Below, one piece after another: positions 17,462 to 25,183 of a stretch of DNA of 64,000 nucleotides. Each line of letters begins with the position of its first letter. The stretch's first letter is position 1. The DNA comes from Mycobacterium sp. ST-F2. Lineage in GTDB: Bacteria; Actinomycetota; Actinomycetes; Mycobacteriales; Mycobacteriaceae. Location of the stretch: NCBI RefSeq assembly GCF_001905655.1, contig NZ_JMHT01000003.1, forward strand, positions 1-64,000, read 5' to 3'. The notes under the pieces were generated by a model that ran no database searches, was not told the DNA's origin, and saw nothing but the letters and a program-made list of their open reading frames with translations. Made by a program: the position numbers and the translations under genes.

Positions 17462-18513
17462 GAGATGACCTGAACGGCCGGAGCGGTTTTCGGCTCGGCG
17501 GTCCGGGCCCGATACGACCCGGCGTACACCGCCGAGCGCGCACTCAGCAGCGGATCGTCGGAGGGCTCGATACCGTCGGGCAGGACCAGGGGGTCGAAGT
17601 TGATGTCGCGGGCATTGCCGGCGGCATCGGTCTGGGCTTCGGTGAGTGTCAGGATGCCGGCGTCGATGACCTTCCGGTCGGCCGGCCACGGCAGCGTCGG
17701 GTCGACCGGGTCACCGGCCTGCCCGACGGTCAGCCGCAGATTCCACTGCAGCGGTGCGGTTTTCACCTGCACGATGAGGGCATCGAACAAGGCGTTGGGA
17801 TCGTCGGACTTCGGCGGCAGCGCGGTCTGCTGCGGGACGAACGACCAGCGGACCGAAACTCGGGCGCCGGCGCGGTCCACCAGATAGAAGGTGTTCAGGC
17901 CGGAGAAGGTGCTGTCCGCGAAACCCGGTGTGGGCGGGCTCTTCTTGACCAGCGCCATGGCTGCCGCGGTCTCCGGGTGCCGGCTGAGGAAGTCCGCCAT
18001 CAGCTTCGGATCGGGCTTGCCGGTACCGGCGACGGGCTTGGATGCCAGCAGTCGGTCATAGAAGCCCTGTGGCGAATTATCGAGGAACACCGGGATGTTG
18101 AGCATTGCTGTGCGCCACTGGTCGGTGCCGGGGAAGCCGATGGCCAGGCCGAGTCCCCGGGCCGCACCCGGGGTGTCGGCGACCGTCGGGTTCCCGCCGG
18201 CCAGGGAGAACCGGCCCGCGACCGGCATCTCACCCGGCCTGAACACCGCGGCGCGGGACAGCGTGGCCGCGTTGCCGTTGCTCATGAAATGGCCGACCAC
18301 CGAGACACCCTTCGCGTGGTTCTTCCGGAACCCTGGATGGTCGCCGAAGACCCGCCGGAAGCCGTCCAGGAACGTCTGGCGGGTCAGCGTGCCGGCCCTG
18401 CTGGTGTACGCGACCAGTCCGAGATCCGCGACGAGGAACGCGCCGACTGCGCCGAGCCCAACCAGGATCGAACGCCGGGTCAGGGGAGTACCGCGCCAGG
18501 ATGGGCCGTCCAT
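17458..18513 (-). CDS. Exported catalase-family peroxidase (SrpA-like)
   Basis: 351 residues of the short catalase-related heme peroxidase group. A Tat-like signal begins the protein: TRRSILVGL at residues 12-20 followed by a hydrophobic stretch, so it is probably exported folded with heme. The catalase core has the distal His in NHAKGVSVVGHF, and a C-terminal region containing FSGLNTFYLVDR. It lacks the long wrapping domains of true catalases. Start ATG 18513 puts the RR motif 12 residues in. Co-transcribed with the cytochrome b561 gene, suggesting that quinol electrons reduce peroxides or organic peroxides outside the membrane. Confidence 0.85.
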   Translation of the reverse strand: MDGPSWRGTPLTRRSILVGLGAVGAFLVADLGLVAYTSRAGTLTRQTFLDGFRRVFGDHPGFRKNHAKGVSVVGHFMSNGNAATLSRAAVFRPGEMPVAGRFSLAGGNPTVADTPGAARGLGLAIGFPGTDQWRTAMLNIPVFLDNSPQGFYDRLLASKPVAGTGKPDPKLMADFLSRHPETAAAMALVKKSPPTPGFADSTFSGLNTFYLVDRAGARVSVRWSFVPQQTALPPKSDDPNALFDALIVQVKTAPLQWNLRLTVGQAGDPVDPTLPWPADRKVIDAGILTLTEAQTDAAGNARDINFDPLVLPDGIEPSDDPLLSARSAVYAGSYRARTAEPKTAPAVQVIS

Positions 18514-18557
18514 GACCACCACAGGTACCACAAACAGCTGTGGCAACATCTGCGAAC

Positions 18558-18998
18558 GTGCGGGTACTGGTGCAACGGGTGACGTCGGCGCGGGTGACGG
18601 TCGATGGGCAGACAGTCGGCGAGATCACCCCGAATCCTCAAGGCCTGGTGGCGCTCGTCGGGCTCACCCACACCGATGATGCCGCGGTGGCGCGCAAGAT
18701 GGCCGACAAGGTGTGGCGGCTGCGCATCCTCGACGACGAACTCAGTGCCGCCGATGTCGCCGCCCCGATCCTCGTGATCAGTCAGTTCACCCTCTATGCC
18801 GACACCGCCAAGGGGCGCCGGCCGTCCTGGAACGCCGCGGCGCCCGGTCCGGTGGCCGAGCCGTTGGTCGAGGAGTTCGCGGCGGCGCTGCGGGCGCTGG
18901 GCGCCGAGGTCGCGAGCGGCCGGTTCGGCGCCCATATGCACGTCGAACTGATCAACGACGGCCCGGTAACCGTGATGCTCGAACTGCAGGCGGGGTGA
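18558..18998 (+). CDS. dtd: D-aminoacyl-tRNA deacylase
   Basis: Hydrolyses D-aminoacyl-tRNAs (and Gly-tRNA-Ala), a cytoplasmic quality-control enzyme. 146 residues. Both signature motifs are present: SQFTLYAD near residue 75 and the Gly-cisPro motif NDGPVT near 135. GTG 18558 was chosen because the family begins MRVLVQRV; GTG 18540 would add six residues with no better ribosome site. Divergent from the catalase-family gene. Confidence 0.94.
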   Translation: MRVLVQRVTSARVTVDGQTVGEITPNPQGLVALVGLTHTDDAAVARKMADKVWRLRILDDELSAADVAAPILVISQFTLYADTAKGRRPSWNAAAPGPVAEPLVEEFAAALRALGAEVASGRFGAHMHVELINDGPVTVMLELQAG

Positions 18999-19040
18999 TA
19001 CGTCTGATGCAGGTGTAACAGTCCGGTACCGTCAGTCGAT

Positions 19041-19472
19041 ATGACCGGCATGCGTAAAGCGACAGTCAAGTTGTCAGTGGTGTGTGGCGCGGCAGCAGTG
19101 GCAGCCGCTGGGCTGATGGCGCCCGTGGCGTCCGCCGCCCCGGCCGGCCATGAGGTCCGGTACACGCTGTCGGTGGGCGGGCCCGCGACCTTCGACCTGC
19201 TCTACCTGGTCAATCAGCCGGCCAACAAGGCCGCGTACAACGCCGACGCCTACGCCTACCTCAAGCGTGAGACGGTGACCGTCGGGCCGGACGCCCCGTG
19301 GGTGTTCACGACGACGCTCGCCGACCCGCAGTGGGCCATCTTCACAGTCAGCAGCACCACGCACGGTGGCCAGGCCGCCCCGGATTCGACATGCGACATC
19401 GCGGTCGACGGGCAGTCGGCAGCGCACCAGAGCGCGCCGTACAACGTGCAGTGCCAGCTCGGTCAGTGGTAG
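19041..19472 (+). CDS. Secreted protein, MmpS-like C-terminal fold
   Basis: 143 residues with a clear Sec signal peptide (basic start, hydrophobic core, cleavage near ASA-AP, residue about 33). The mature part has two Cys near the end and a pattern (PWVFTTTL, then CDIAVDGQSAAHQSAPYNVQC) that resembles the soluble beta-sandwich of MmpS proteins, but there is no membrane anchor and no mmpL neighbour. Function unknown. Convergent with the ChaB gene, 4 nt apart. Confidence 0.72.
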   Translation: MTGMRKATVKLSVVCGAAAVAAAGLMAPVASAAPAGHEVRYTLSVGGPATFDLLYLVNQPANKAAYNADAYAYLKRETVTVGPDAPWVFTTTLADPQWAIFTVSSTTHGGQAAPDSTCDIAVDGQSAAHQSAPYNVQCQLGQW

Positions 19473-19476
19473 TTCG

Positions 19477-19890
19477 CTAGCGGCGGCTGGCCCGCCGGTT
19501 GGCCTTTTCGATGGCCTGCACCAGTTCAGCTTTGTTCATGGTGGAGCGGCCCCGGATGTCCAGCCGGCGCGCGACGTCCATGAGATGTTTCTTCGTGGCC
19601 TGGGTGTCGACGCCCTCGGCGGACTTGCCGCGGGCGTTGGGGCCGCCGCTGCGAGCCCGCTCGTCCGACGGCCCTTTGTGGTCTTTCTTCTCCCAGTGGT
19701 CGCCGACCTTCTCGTAGCTGTGCTTCAGCGCTGAGTACGCGACCCGGTGGGCGCGTTCACCTTCGCCGTATTCCTCGGCGGCCGAGTCGTGCGCTTTCGC
19801 GAAGGTGCGTTGCGCCTTGGGACTCGACTTCTGCAGTGTGCTGGGCAGCTCGCTCTTCTTGGCCTGCCCCTTCTTGGTGGTCTTCGGCAT
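19477..19890 (-). CDS. ChaB-domain protein with C-terminal Rho/SAP-like motif
   Basis: 137 residues, highly basic. An N-terminal ChaB domain (ELPSTLQKSSPKAQRTFAKAHDSAAEEYG, ...AHRVAYSALKHSYEK) and a C-terminal helix-loop-helix resembling a SAP/Rho_N motif (KKHLMDVARRLDIRGRSTMNKAELVQAIEKA), suggesting nucleic acid binding. ChaB was named from a cation regulator in E. coli, but that role is not established here. ATG 19890 is preceded by AGGAGG with 6 nt spacing. Last gene of the katE operon; mycobacterial chaB genes are known SigF targets. Confidence 0.88.
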   Translation of the reverse strand: MPKTTKKGQAKKSELPSTLQKSSPKAQRTFAKAHDSAAEEYGEGERAHRVAYSALKHSYEKVGDHWEKKDHKGPSDERARSGGPNARGKSAEGVDTQATKKHLMDVARRLDIRGRSTMNKAELVQAIEKANRRASRR

Positions 19891-19901
19891 CGTGATCCTC
19901 C

Positions 19902-20195
19902 TCAATTGGTGTCGGAATCGTTGTCCACGACGGGGAAGAACGAGGCGTCTTGCTCGGCTTCCGGTGCCACCGGGCCACCGAGCACATCCGGCTCCTCGGC
20001 CGCCAGCTTGTCGTCGAGGGATTCACCCTCTTCTGCCTCGTCTTCGGTCAGCCCGAATTGATCTGCGCCATACCAGTCTTCGGGCGGTTCGACGGTTTGA
20101 TCACCGTCGCGGTTGTGTAGTTCATCGGAGTCGGTGGACTCGCTCGGGGTGAGCATGTGATCGTCATCCGGCTCGGAGTGCGGGTGGCGTGGCAT
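19902..20195 (-). CDS. Small acidic protein, DUF5709-like
   Basis: 97 residues, strongly acidic, with an ESLDDKLAAEEPDV segment (about residues 57-70) that recalls the DUF5709 group of actinobacterial small acidic proteins. No membrane segment and no catalytic motif; function unknown. It lies 5 nt after katE and 11 nt before the ChaB gene, so it should be made with them. No strong ribosome site precedes ATG 20195; ATG 20156 is an alternative that would remove 13 residues. Confidence 0.68.
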   Translation of the reverse strand: MPRHPHSEPDDDHMLTPSESTDSDELHNRDGDQTVEPPEDWYGADQFGLTEDEAEEGESLDDKLAAEEPDVLGGPVAPEAEQDASFFPVVDNDSDTN

Positions 20196-20200
20196 GGACG

Positions 20201-22309
20201 TCAGGCCGGCACCGCTTCGGTCTCACGGTTCCACGTCCGATGCCGCTGGATCGTGTCGATGAAGGCCTCGATGAACAGCTCGTCGAGCGAGCCGCCGTGC
20301 GATGTCGTCGTGACAACGCCTCTGTCCGTGCGCGTTTCGGACAGGCCGGCCGATTCGGGATTGATGCCCGCGGCGCGGAGCAGGCCGATGCCTGCGCCGA
20401 ACGCGGCAATCGGTTTGAGATGCTTGTAGGCCTCGCCGACGAAGTGGATCGCCGAACCGTCTTGTGCAAGTTGCTCAACGGAGTCCAGCGCTCCGGGGAT
20501 CAGCACGGCATCGTAGAGCGACGACGAGGTGGTGTTGAGGCCGAGATCCACCGCGAGTTCCTGGCCGGTGTCGGTCGTGACGGCTCCACCACCGATGAGG
20601 CTGACGATGTCGACCCGCGCGCCGAGTTCTCGCAGCGCCGCGGCGGTGCGCTCGGTGCCCCGCAGGTCGACTCCGTCGCCCGCCAGGACGGCGATCCGGC
20701 GGCTGACGATGGAGTTGGTCGCGGTGTTCATCTGCGACAGCGCCGGCGACGAGGCCACCCGGTCGGGGACGGCGACCTCATCCGGCGCCAGTAACCCGAG
20801 CTTGGCGGCGACCCGCTCGGCGAGTTCGTGGTCGATCATGTTGAGCTGTGCGATGACTCGTGGCCGGATGCCGGTCTCGGGTCCGACCTTGCCGAGTTCG
20901 AACGAGAACGCGGCGACGATATGATCCTGCTCGGCGGTCGACATACTGAGCCAGAACATCCGGGGCTGGCTGTAGTGGTCCTTGAAACTCTCTGCGCGGC
21001 TGCGGATCTTGTGGCCGTCGACGCGTTCGGTGTAGTGCCGGAAGGCGTTCTCGTCGGTGAGTGCGGGACAGCCACCGCCGAGGTTGTTCTTGAGGTAACT
21101 CGTCGTGCCCACAGGGATGGTGTGCTGGCCGTAGCCGTCGCGCTGATTGTTGGTGACTTCCGCGACGGGCCGGTTGATCGGTAGCTGCGCGAAATTCGGC
21201 CCACCCAGCCGGATCAGCTGGGTGTCGAGGTACGAGAAGTTGCGGAACTGCAGCAACGGATCGTTGGTGAAGTCGATGCCCGGCACCAGATTTGCGGTGT
21301 GAAAAGCGACCTGCTCGGTCTCGGCGAAGAAGTTGTCGGGGTTGCGGTCGAGTACCATCCGGCCGACGGGGATGACCGGAACACGTTCCTCTGGAACAAG
21401 TTTGGTCGAGTCGAGCAGATCGAACGGGAAGGCGAACTCATCAGACTCGGGGATCAGCTGAACACCCAGCTCCCATTCGGGGAATTGCCCGGCTGCGATG
21501 GCTTCCCAGAGGTCGCGGCGATTGAAGTCCGGATCTTTACCGGCGATCTGCTGGCATTCCTCCCAAAGTAGGGAATGCACACCGAGTTTCGGCTTCCAGT
21601 GGAACTTCACGAACACCCCGTCGCCATTGGCGTTCACCAGGCGGAAGGTGTGTACCCCGAACCCTTCCATCATCCGGTAACTGCGCGGCAGGGCCCGATC
21701 GGACATCAACCACATGATCGCGTGGAGGGTCTCCGGCTGCAGCGACACGAAGTCCCACAGCGTGTTGTGGGCCGAGGCCGCCTGTGGAATCTCATTGTGC
21801 GGCTCTGGTTTCACCGCGTGCACGAAGTCGGGAAACTTGATGCCGTCCTGGATGAAGAAGACGGGAAAGTTGTTGCCGACGAGGTCGTAGTTGCCTTCTT
21901 CGGTGTAGAACTTGGTGGCGAAGCCGCGCACGTCCCGCACCGTGTCGGCGGAGCCGCGGGACCCCGCGACGGTGGAGAAGCGGACGAACACCGGTGTGCG
22001 TCGGCCCGGTGTGGTCAGGAATTTTGCCGTGGTGAAGTCGGCCAGGGAATCGTCATACGGCTCGAAAAACCCGTAGCCACCCGCGCCGCGGGCGTGGACC
22101 ACCCGCTCGGGGATGCGTTCGTGGTCGAAGTGGGTGATCTTTTCGCGCGCATGAAAGTCTTCCAGCAGCGTCGGACCGCGCTCACCCGCGGTGAGTGCGT
22201 CGTCGGTGTGAGGAACTCGCACCCCTTGCTGGGTGGTCAGGTAACCGGCGCCGTTGTCGATCCGCGCTGCGGCGAGTTGCTCCTGCTTCTGATTCGATGT
22301 GTCGTTCAC
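20201..22309 (-). CDS. katE: Large-subunit catalase HPII type
   Basis: Decomposes hydrogen peroxide. 702 residues, the long clade-2 form: heme catalase core with distal His72 in RVVHARG, Asn in [13 protein letters not shown] near 145, proximal Tyr in NFSYLDTQL near 359, then a C-terminal DJ-1/PfpI-like flavodoxin domain from about 535 ([13 protein letters not shown]...). GTG 22309 is chosen for GAGAGG with about 7 nt spacing; the upstream ATG (22378) adds 23 residues that overlap the SigF-type promoter. First gene of a katE-acidic protein-chaB operon. Confidence 0.95.
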   Translation of the reverse strand: MNDTSNQKQEQLAAARIDNGAGYLTTQQGVRVPHTDDALTAGERGPTLLEDFHAREKITHFDHERIPERVVHARGAGGYGFFEPYDDSLADFTTAKFLTTPGRRTPVFVRFSTVAGSRGSADTVRDVRGFATKFYTEEGNYDLVGNNFPVFFIQDGIKFPDFVHAVKPEPHNEIPQAASAHNTLWDFVSLQPETLHAIMWLMSDRALPRSYRMMEGFGVHTFRLVNANGDGVFVKFHWKPKLGVHSLLWEECQQIAGKDPDFNRRDLWEAIAAGQFPEWELGVQLIPESDEFAFPFDLLDSTKLVPEERVPVIPVGRMVLDRNPDNFFAETEQVAFHTANLVPGIDFTNDPLLQFRNFSYLDTQLIRLGGPNFAQLPINRPVAEVTNNQRDGYGQHTIPVGTTSYLKNNLGGGCPALTDENAFRHYTERVDGHKIRSRAESFKDHYSQPRMFWLSMSTAEQDHIVAAFSFELGKVGPETGIRPRVIAQLNMIDHELAERVAAKLGLLAPDEVAVPDRVASSPALSQMNTATNSIVSRRIAVLAGDGVDLRGTERTAAALRELGARVDIVSLIGGGAVTTDTGQELAVDLGLNTTSSSLYDAVLIPGALDSVEQLAQDGSAIHFVGEAYKHLKPIAAFGAGIGLLRAAGINPESAGLSETRTDRGVVTTTSHGGSLDELFIEAFIDTIQRHRTWNRETEAVPA

Positions 22310-22342
22310 CGTGGTTCCTCTCCTGGGGACTCTCGGTGAGGG

Positions 22343-22369
22343 GTACCCGCCGCGCTCGCCGACAAACGC
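22343..22369 (-). promoter_or_regulatory. SigF-type promoter of katE operon
   Basis: Reading on the minus strand: GCGTTT, 15 nt, GGGTAC. The -10 ends 34 nt upstream of the chosen GTG. Matches the mycobacterial SigF pattern GTTT-N15-17-GGGTA. Confidence 0.75.
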
Positions 22370-22388
22370 GGGGTACACCGGGCCGCAT

Positions 22389-23417
22389 TCAGAGCGCTGT
22401 CGGGTACTCGGATGCGGCTACGTCCTGCTGCGAGGCGGGGGTGACGTTCTTGATGAAGTCGCCGATGTAGCCGATGGCCCGCCGGCCTTCGGGCAGGATG
22501 GCGGCAGCGAGCGGGAAATCGTGAATCTGCCCGTCCCACATATGAAGATCGCACTGGGCGCCGGCGTCGGTCAGCCGCTCGTACATGAGCTCCGCGTCGT
22601 GCCGGAGGAACTCGTCGCTGCTGACATGGATCGTCACCGGCGGCATCCGGCGCAGATCCGCGTCGACGGGTGAGGCGATGGGATGCCCGGACGGGTTCTT
22701 CTCGCCGTGCGCGGCGACGTAGCGCATGAACGACGTCATCGCGCGGGCCGTGAACATCGCGCACCGGTCCTTGCGTCCCGGGGATTTGTCGCGGGGGTTG
22801 AGCGTCGTCAACGGCGAGATGGCCGCCACTCCGGCGGTGGGTGGGTGACCTTGCCGTAGCAGTTCGGCGGCCGTCTGCAGCGCCAGGTATCCGCCGGCGG
22901 AATCTCCGGCCACCACGATGTCGGACCACCGGTATCCGCGGCGCAGCAGCCACCGGAGTCCGTCCGCCGCATCGGACAGCGCAGCTGACAGCCCGTGATC
23001 GGGCAACATGCGGTAGCCGACGTTCAGCACTTCGGCGTCGGCACTGCGGGACAGTTGTGCGGCGAGTGATCGATGCGTATTGAGGCCGCAGGTCAGGAAC
23101 GCGCCGCCGTGCAGGTAGAGAATGGCCCGGCGGGCGGATGAGCCGGCGGTACCGATCAATTCGGCCGGACAGGCCGGTAGGCGCACGCGACTGACCCTCG
23201 CCGAACGCGGCAGCGGAGCGAGCGCGGCGACCTGGTCGATAAATGTGAAGGGCCAGTGCAGATTCGGTTGCAGCGCCCACATGCGGACGGCGTTCTTCAC
23301 CAATACCCGGCAGGCGGCGTCGATGGCCACAGACTGTGGGCTGCGTCGACGATGGCGGTGCCGGACGCCCTTGCGGCGTCCTCGTCGTACTCCCTGGCCA
23401 TTCCGGGTATTTCGCAT
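22389..23417 (-). CDS. Alpha/beta hydrolase, hormone-sensitive-lipase family
   Basis: 342 residues. Oxyanion motif HGGAF near residue 106, nucleophile motif GDSAGG near 177, acid in HVSSDEF region near 270 and His in QIHDFPL near 305: an intact HSL-type esterase triad. A very basic stretch near residues 10-27 precedes the domain. ATG 23417 is supported by AGGAG with 9 nt spacing; the longer frame (to 23540) would read through the promoter. It has its own SigF-type promoter, so it is a stress-induced lipase/esterase of unknown substrate, possibly acting on storage or membrane lipids. Confidence 0.85.
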   Translation of the reverse strand: MRNTRNGQGVRRGRRKGVRHRHRRRSPQSVAIDAACRVLVKNAVRMWALQPNLHWPFTFIDQVAALAPLPRSARVSRVRLPACPAELIGTAGSSARRAILYLHGGAFLTCGLNTHRSLAAQLSRSADAEVLNVGYRMLPDHGLSAALSDAADGLRWLLRRGYRWSDIVVAGDSAGGYLALQTAAELLRQGHPPTAGVAAISPLTTLNPRDKSPGRKDRCAMFTARAMTSFMRYVAAHGEKNPSGHPIASPVDADLRRMPPVTIHVSSDEFLRHDAELMYERLTDAGAQCDLHMWDGQIHDFPLAAAILPEGRRAIGYIGDFIKNVTPASQQDVAASEYPTAL

Positions 23418-23440
23418 TGTGATCAACTCCTGGCACTGAA

Positions 23441-23467
23441 ATACCCGCGGCAAAATTTGGTCAAACG
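23441..23467 (-). promoter_or_regulatory. SigF-type promoter of HSL-family esterase
   Basis: Minus strand: CGTTT, 16 nt, GGGTAT. The -10 ends 23 nt upstream of ATG 23417. Confidence 0.75.
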
Positions 23468-23480
23468 TTGCGCCAGAGAA

Positions 23481-23507
23481 GGTTTCCGATCGGCGCAGAG
23501 CAGGTAT
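23481..23507 (+). promoter_or_regulatory. SigF-type promoter of small gene and csbD
   Basis: Plus strand: GGTTT (23481-23485), 16 nt, AGGTAT (23502-23507), one mismatch from GGGTAT. 49 nt upstream of ATG 23557, divergent from the esterase promoter with only 13 bp between the two -35 elements. Confidence 0.6.
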
Positions 23508-23556
23508 GTCGGTAGTGCCGGATTGTGCAATCGGAATCAAGCATGTTTGGAGGAAT

Positions 23557-23685
23557 ATGGAACGCTACTGCGCGGACGCCGAGCGCCAAGGCGACACCGA
23601 ACTCATCGATCTGTTCAAGAGGGCGCAGAAGGAAAGCCGCAAGGGCGCGGAGCAAGGAAAAGCACTGCTGGCGCAGCGGATCTGA
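23557..23685 (+). CDS. 42-residue hydrophilic protein upstream of csbD
   Basis: ATG 23557 to TGA 23683-23685 encodes 42 residues rich in Glu, Arg, Lys and Gln (begins MERYCADAERQGDTEL, ends ALLAQRI). It forms one predicted amphipathic helix pair. GGAGGA lies immediately upstream with short spacing. Similar short proteins accompany stress genes in actinobacteria, but I cannot name a family with confidence. Placement between a SigF-type promoter and the CsbD gene, 26 nt away, supports it as a real stress-induced gene. Too short for common length cut-offs. Confidence 0.6.
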   Translation: MERYCADAERQGDTELIDLFKRAQKESRKGAEQGKALLAQRI

Positions 23686-23711
23686 ATTCTAATAAATAGA
23701 GGAGAAACACA

Positions 23712-23948
23712 GTGGGAGAGAACAAGAGTGGCCCTGAAGAGGGCATCAAGGGCACCGTCGAAGGTGTCAAGGGGAAGCTGAAGGAAGCGGCAGGCAGCGT
23801 CGTCGGCCGGGATGACCTGGTCCGTGAGGGCCAGGCCCAGCAGGACAAGGCCGAGGCCGAGCGTGACGCAGCCAAGCGAGAGGCGCAGGCCGAGTCGGCC
23901 CGTGCCGGAGCGAAGGCCGCAGAGAAGCGCCAACAACAGAATCAGTAG
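23712..23948 (+). CDS. CsbD-family stress protein
   Basis: 78 residues, Lys/Glu/Gln/Ala-rich, no hydrophobic core. The N-terminus carries the CsbD pattern (GIKGTVEGVKGKLKEAAGSVVG), the rest is a long charged helix. CsbD proteins are general-stress proteins with unknown molecular role. GTG start with GAGGAG 8 nt upstream. Expressed from the SigF-type promoter in front of the preceding small gene and ended by a terminator hairpin. Confidence 0.9.
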   Translation: MGENKSGPEEGIKGTVEGVKGKLKEAAGSVVGRDDLVREGQAQQDKAEAERDAAKREAQAESARAGAKAAEKRQQQNQ

Positions 23949-23955
23949 CTCGAGC

Positions 23956-23992
23956 AGCCCGACCTCCTCAACCGTGGGGGAGGTCGGGCTGT
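23956..23992 (+). terminator. Terminator after csbD
   Basis: 13-bp perfect stem CAGCCCGACCTCC (23956-23968) / GGAGGTCGGGCTG (23980-23992) with an 11-nt loop and a TTCCTTGT tail, 8 nt after the csbD stop. It also faces the convergent DUF6328 gene ending at 24006. Confidence 0.8.
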
Positions 23993-24005
23993 TCCTTGTC
24001 GAAAA

Positions 24006-24545
24006 CTATTGTGCGCGAGCAGTATCGCTGCGTCCGGTGTTCTGCATCACCAGGGGCACCAACACCCAGAATGTCGTGAAGCCGGCCAGGCCGATGCCGC
24101 CGGCGACCCAGCCCGCCAGTTGCCCGGCGACGGTCCCGAAGATCAATTCCGTGACGCCGGTCAGGGCTATGCCGAGCAGAAGAAGGCCGAAAAAGGCGCA
24201 GCGGTGTGCTGCGGCGACGATGAGCGACATGCGTCGTTGTCGAAACAGGATGCGGTGCATGCCAACTGGCGCGATCAGCAGAATCGTCGATGCGACCGAG
24301 AAAGCGACAGTCGCCAGATAGACGGTGCGGTTCTGGGTGTCCAGCGCGCTGAATCGTTGTTGGAAAGGCAATGTCAGCAGGAAGCCGGTGAGCAGCTGCA
24401 CACCGGTTTGTGCCACCCGGAGTTCCTGCAACAGACTCGACCAGTTCCGGTCCAGCCGCTCGATCTGGGTTTCGTGACGGGCCATCCGGTCCCATCGCTG
24501 GTCGGATGGTCCCTCGTCACCCTGCACGCCTGTCACCGGACACAT
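24006..24545 (-). CDS. DUF6328 four-helix membrane protein
   Basis: 179 residues. After a hydrophilic N-terminus with ETQIERLDRNWSSLLQELRVAQTGVQLL, four membrane helices follow (about residues 47-67, 79-99, 112-135, 145-165). This is the DUF6328 pattern seen in actinobacterial stress loci; no function is known. The start is uncertain: ATG 24545 and ATG 24485 are both possible, and neither has a strong ribosome site. Downstream of another small membrane protein gene on the same strand, so possibly part of the SigF-type transcript from 25085. Confidence 0.72.
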   Translation of the reverse strand: MCPVTGVQGDEGPSDQRWDRMARHETQIERLDRNWSSLLQELRVAQTGVQLLTGFLLTLPFQQRFSALDTQNRTVYLATVAFSVASTILLIAPVGMHRILFRQRRMSLIVAAAHRCAFFGLLLLGIALTGVTELIFGTVAGQLAGWVAGGIGLAGFTTFWVLVPLVMQNTGRSDTARAQ

Positions 24546-24657
24546 CACTCTTGCGGCGAACTTTTTCGGTACCGGCGACAGCGATGCGATCGTCAGGTCC
24601 CGAACCCTCCGTGATGTCGGCGGGAGCGACGACGTCGATCTGCGGGCTGGCGGTCAT
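24517..24657 (-). CDS. Possible 46-residue protein
   Basis: ATG 24657 to TGA 24517 encodes a 46-residue polar peptide (MTASPQIDVVAPADITEG...). It starts 17 nt after the membrane protein gene (stop 24675) and would overlap the DUF6328 gene if that starts at 24545, but not if it starts at 24485. AAGG lies 10 nt upstream. No family recognised; spacing within an operon is the only support. Confidence 0.3.
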   Translation of the reverse strand: MTASPQIDVVAPADITEGSGPDDRIAVAGTEKVRRKSDVSGDRRAG

Positions 24658-24674
24658 TTCTGGCGCCTTGCCTC

Positions 24675-25046
24675 TCAAGGAGTTTCGAAGGTGAACGTCA
24701 GGATGACGAACCCGGTGATCAGTAGCGCCCAGGCGACCAGAGGTACGACGATGCCGGAGCGTTTGCGCGCCGTCACGAACGACAGCGCAATGGCCACGAC
24801 GGCAACCACGGGCGCTCCGTACTCGATCAGCCCGAAAACGAATGGGCTCGGGCCCAGCTTGGCGCAGGTGCGCTCGGAACAGCCCGCGGTCGCCAGGACC
24901 TGGGCGTACTGATACAGGATGATGGCGAAGGCGCCCGGCACGGTGAGGGCGGCGAGCACCCAGTTGACGATGGTGCGTCGCCCGCTTCCGGTTTGTTGCG
25001 CGTCTGCGTCGTGTTGCGCGATCGCTCCGGCCTGGACCTCGGACAT
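24675..25046 (-). CDS. Small membrane protein, three or four helices
   Basis: 123 residues. A polar N-terminus of about 24 residues, then hydrophobic segments near 27-47, 67-89 and 95-118; two Cys in a TAGCSERTCAKLG loop on one side of the membrane could form a disulfide. No family recognised. ATG 25046 is supported by GGGAGG with about 5 nt spacing. It has a SigF-type promoter that mirrors the one of the TPP-enzyme gene on the other strand. Confidence 0.75.
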   Translation of the reverse strand: MSEVQAGAIAQHDADAQQTGSGRRTIVNWVLAALTVPGAFAIILYQYAQVLATAGCSERTCAKLGPSPFVFGLIEYGAPVVAVVAIALSFVTARKRSGIVVPLVAWALLITGFVILTFTFETP

Positions 25047-25084
25047 CGGCACCTCCCGGTGGTGTTCGGCATGTACTGCTTGTC

Positions 25085-25111
25085 GTACCCGGTGGCTGGG
25101 CGCCCAAACGC
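25085..25111 (-). promoter_or_regulatory. SigF-type promoter of small membrane protein
   Basis: Minus strand: GCGTTT, 15 nt, GGGTAC, 38 nt upstream of ATG 25046. Its -35 shares the 12-bp palindrome AAACGCGCGTTT (25106-25117) with the divergent promoter. Confidence 0.75.
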
Positions 25112-25138
25112 GCGTTTCGCCCTGTGCGCATCGGGTAC
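25112..25138 (+). promoter_or_regulatory. SigF-type promoter of TPP-enzyme gene
   Basis: Plus strand: GCGTTT (25112-25117), 15 nt, GGGTAC (25133-25138), 45 nt upstream of ATG 25184. Same -35, spacer length and -10 as the divergent promoter. Confidence 0.75.
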
Positions 25139-25183
25139 GTCGCCAGCACCGCGGCACATGCCGAGATCACTTCTGGAGGCGAT

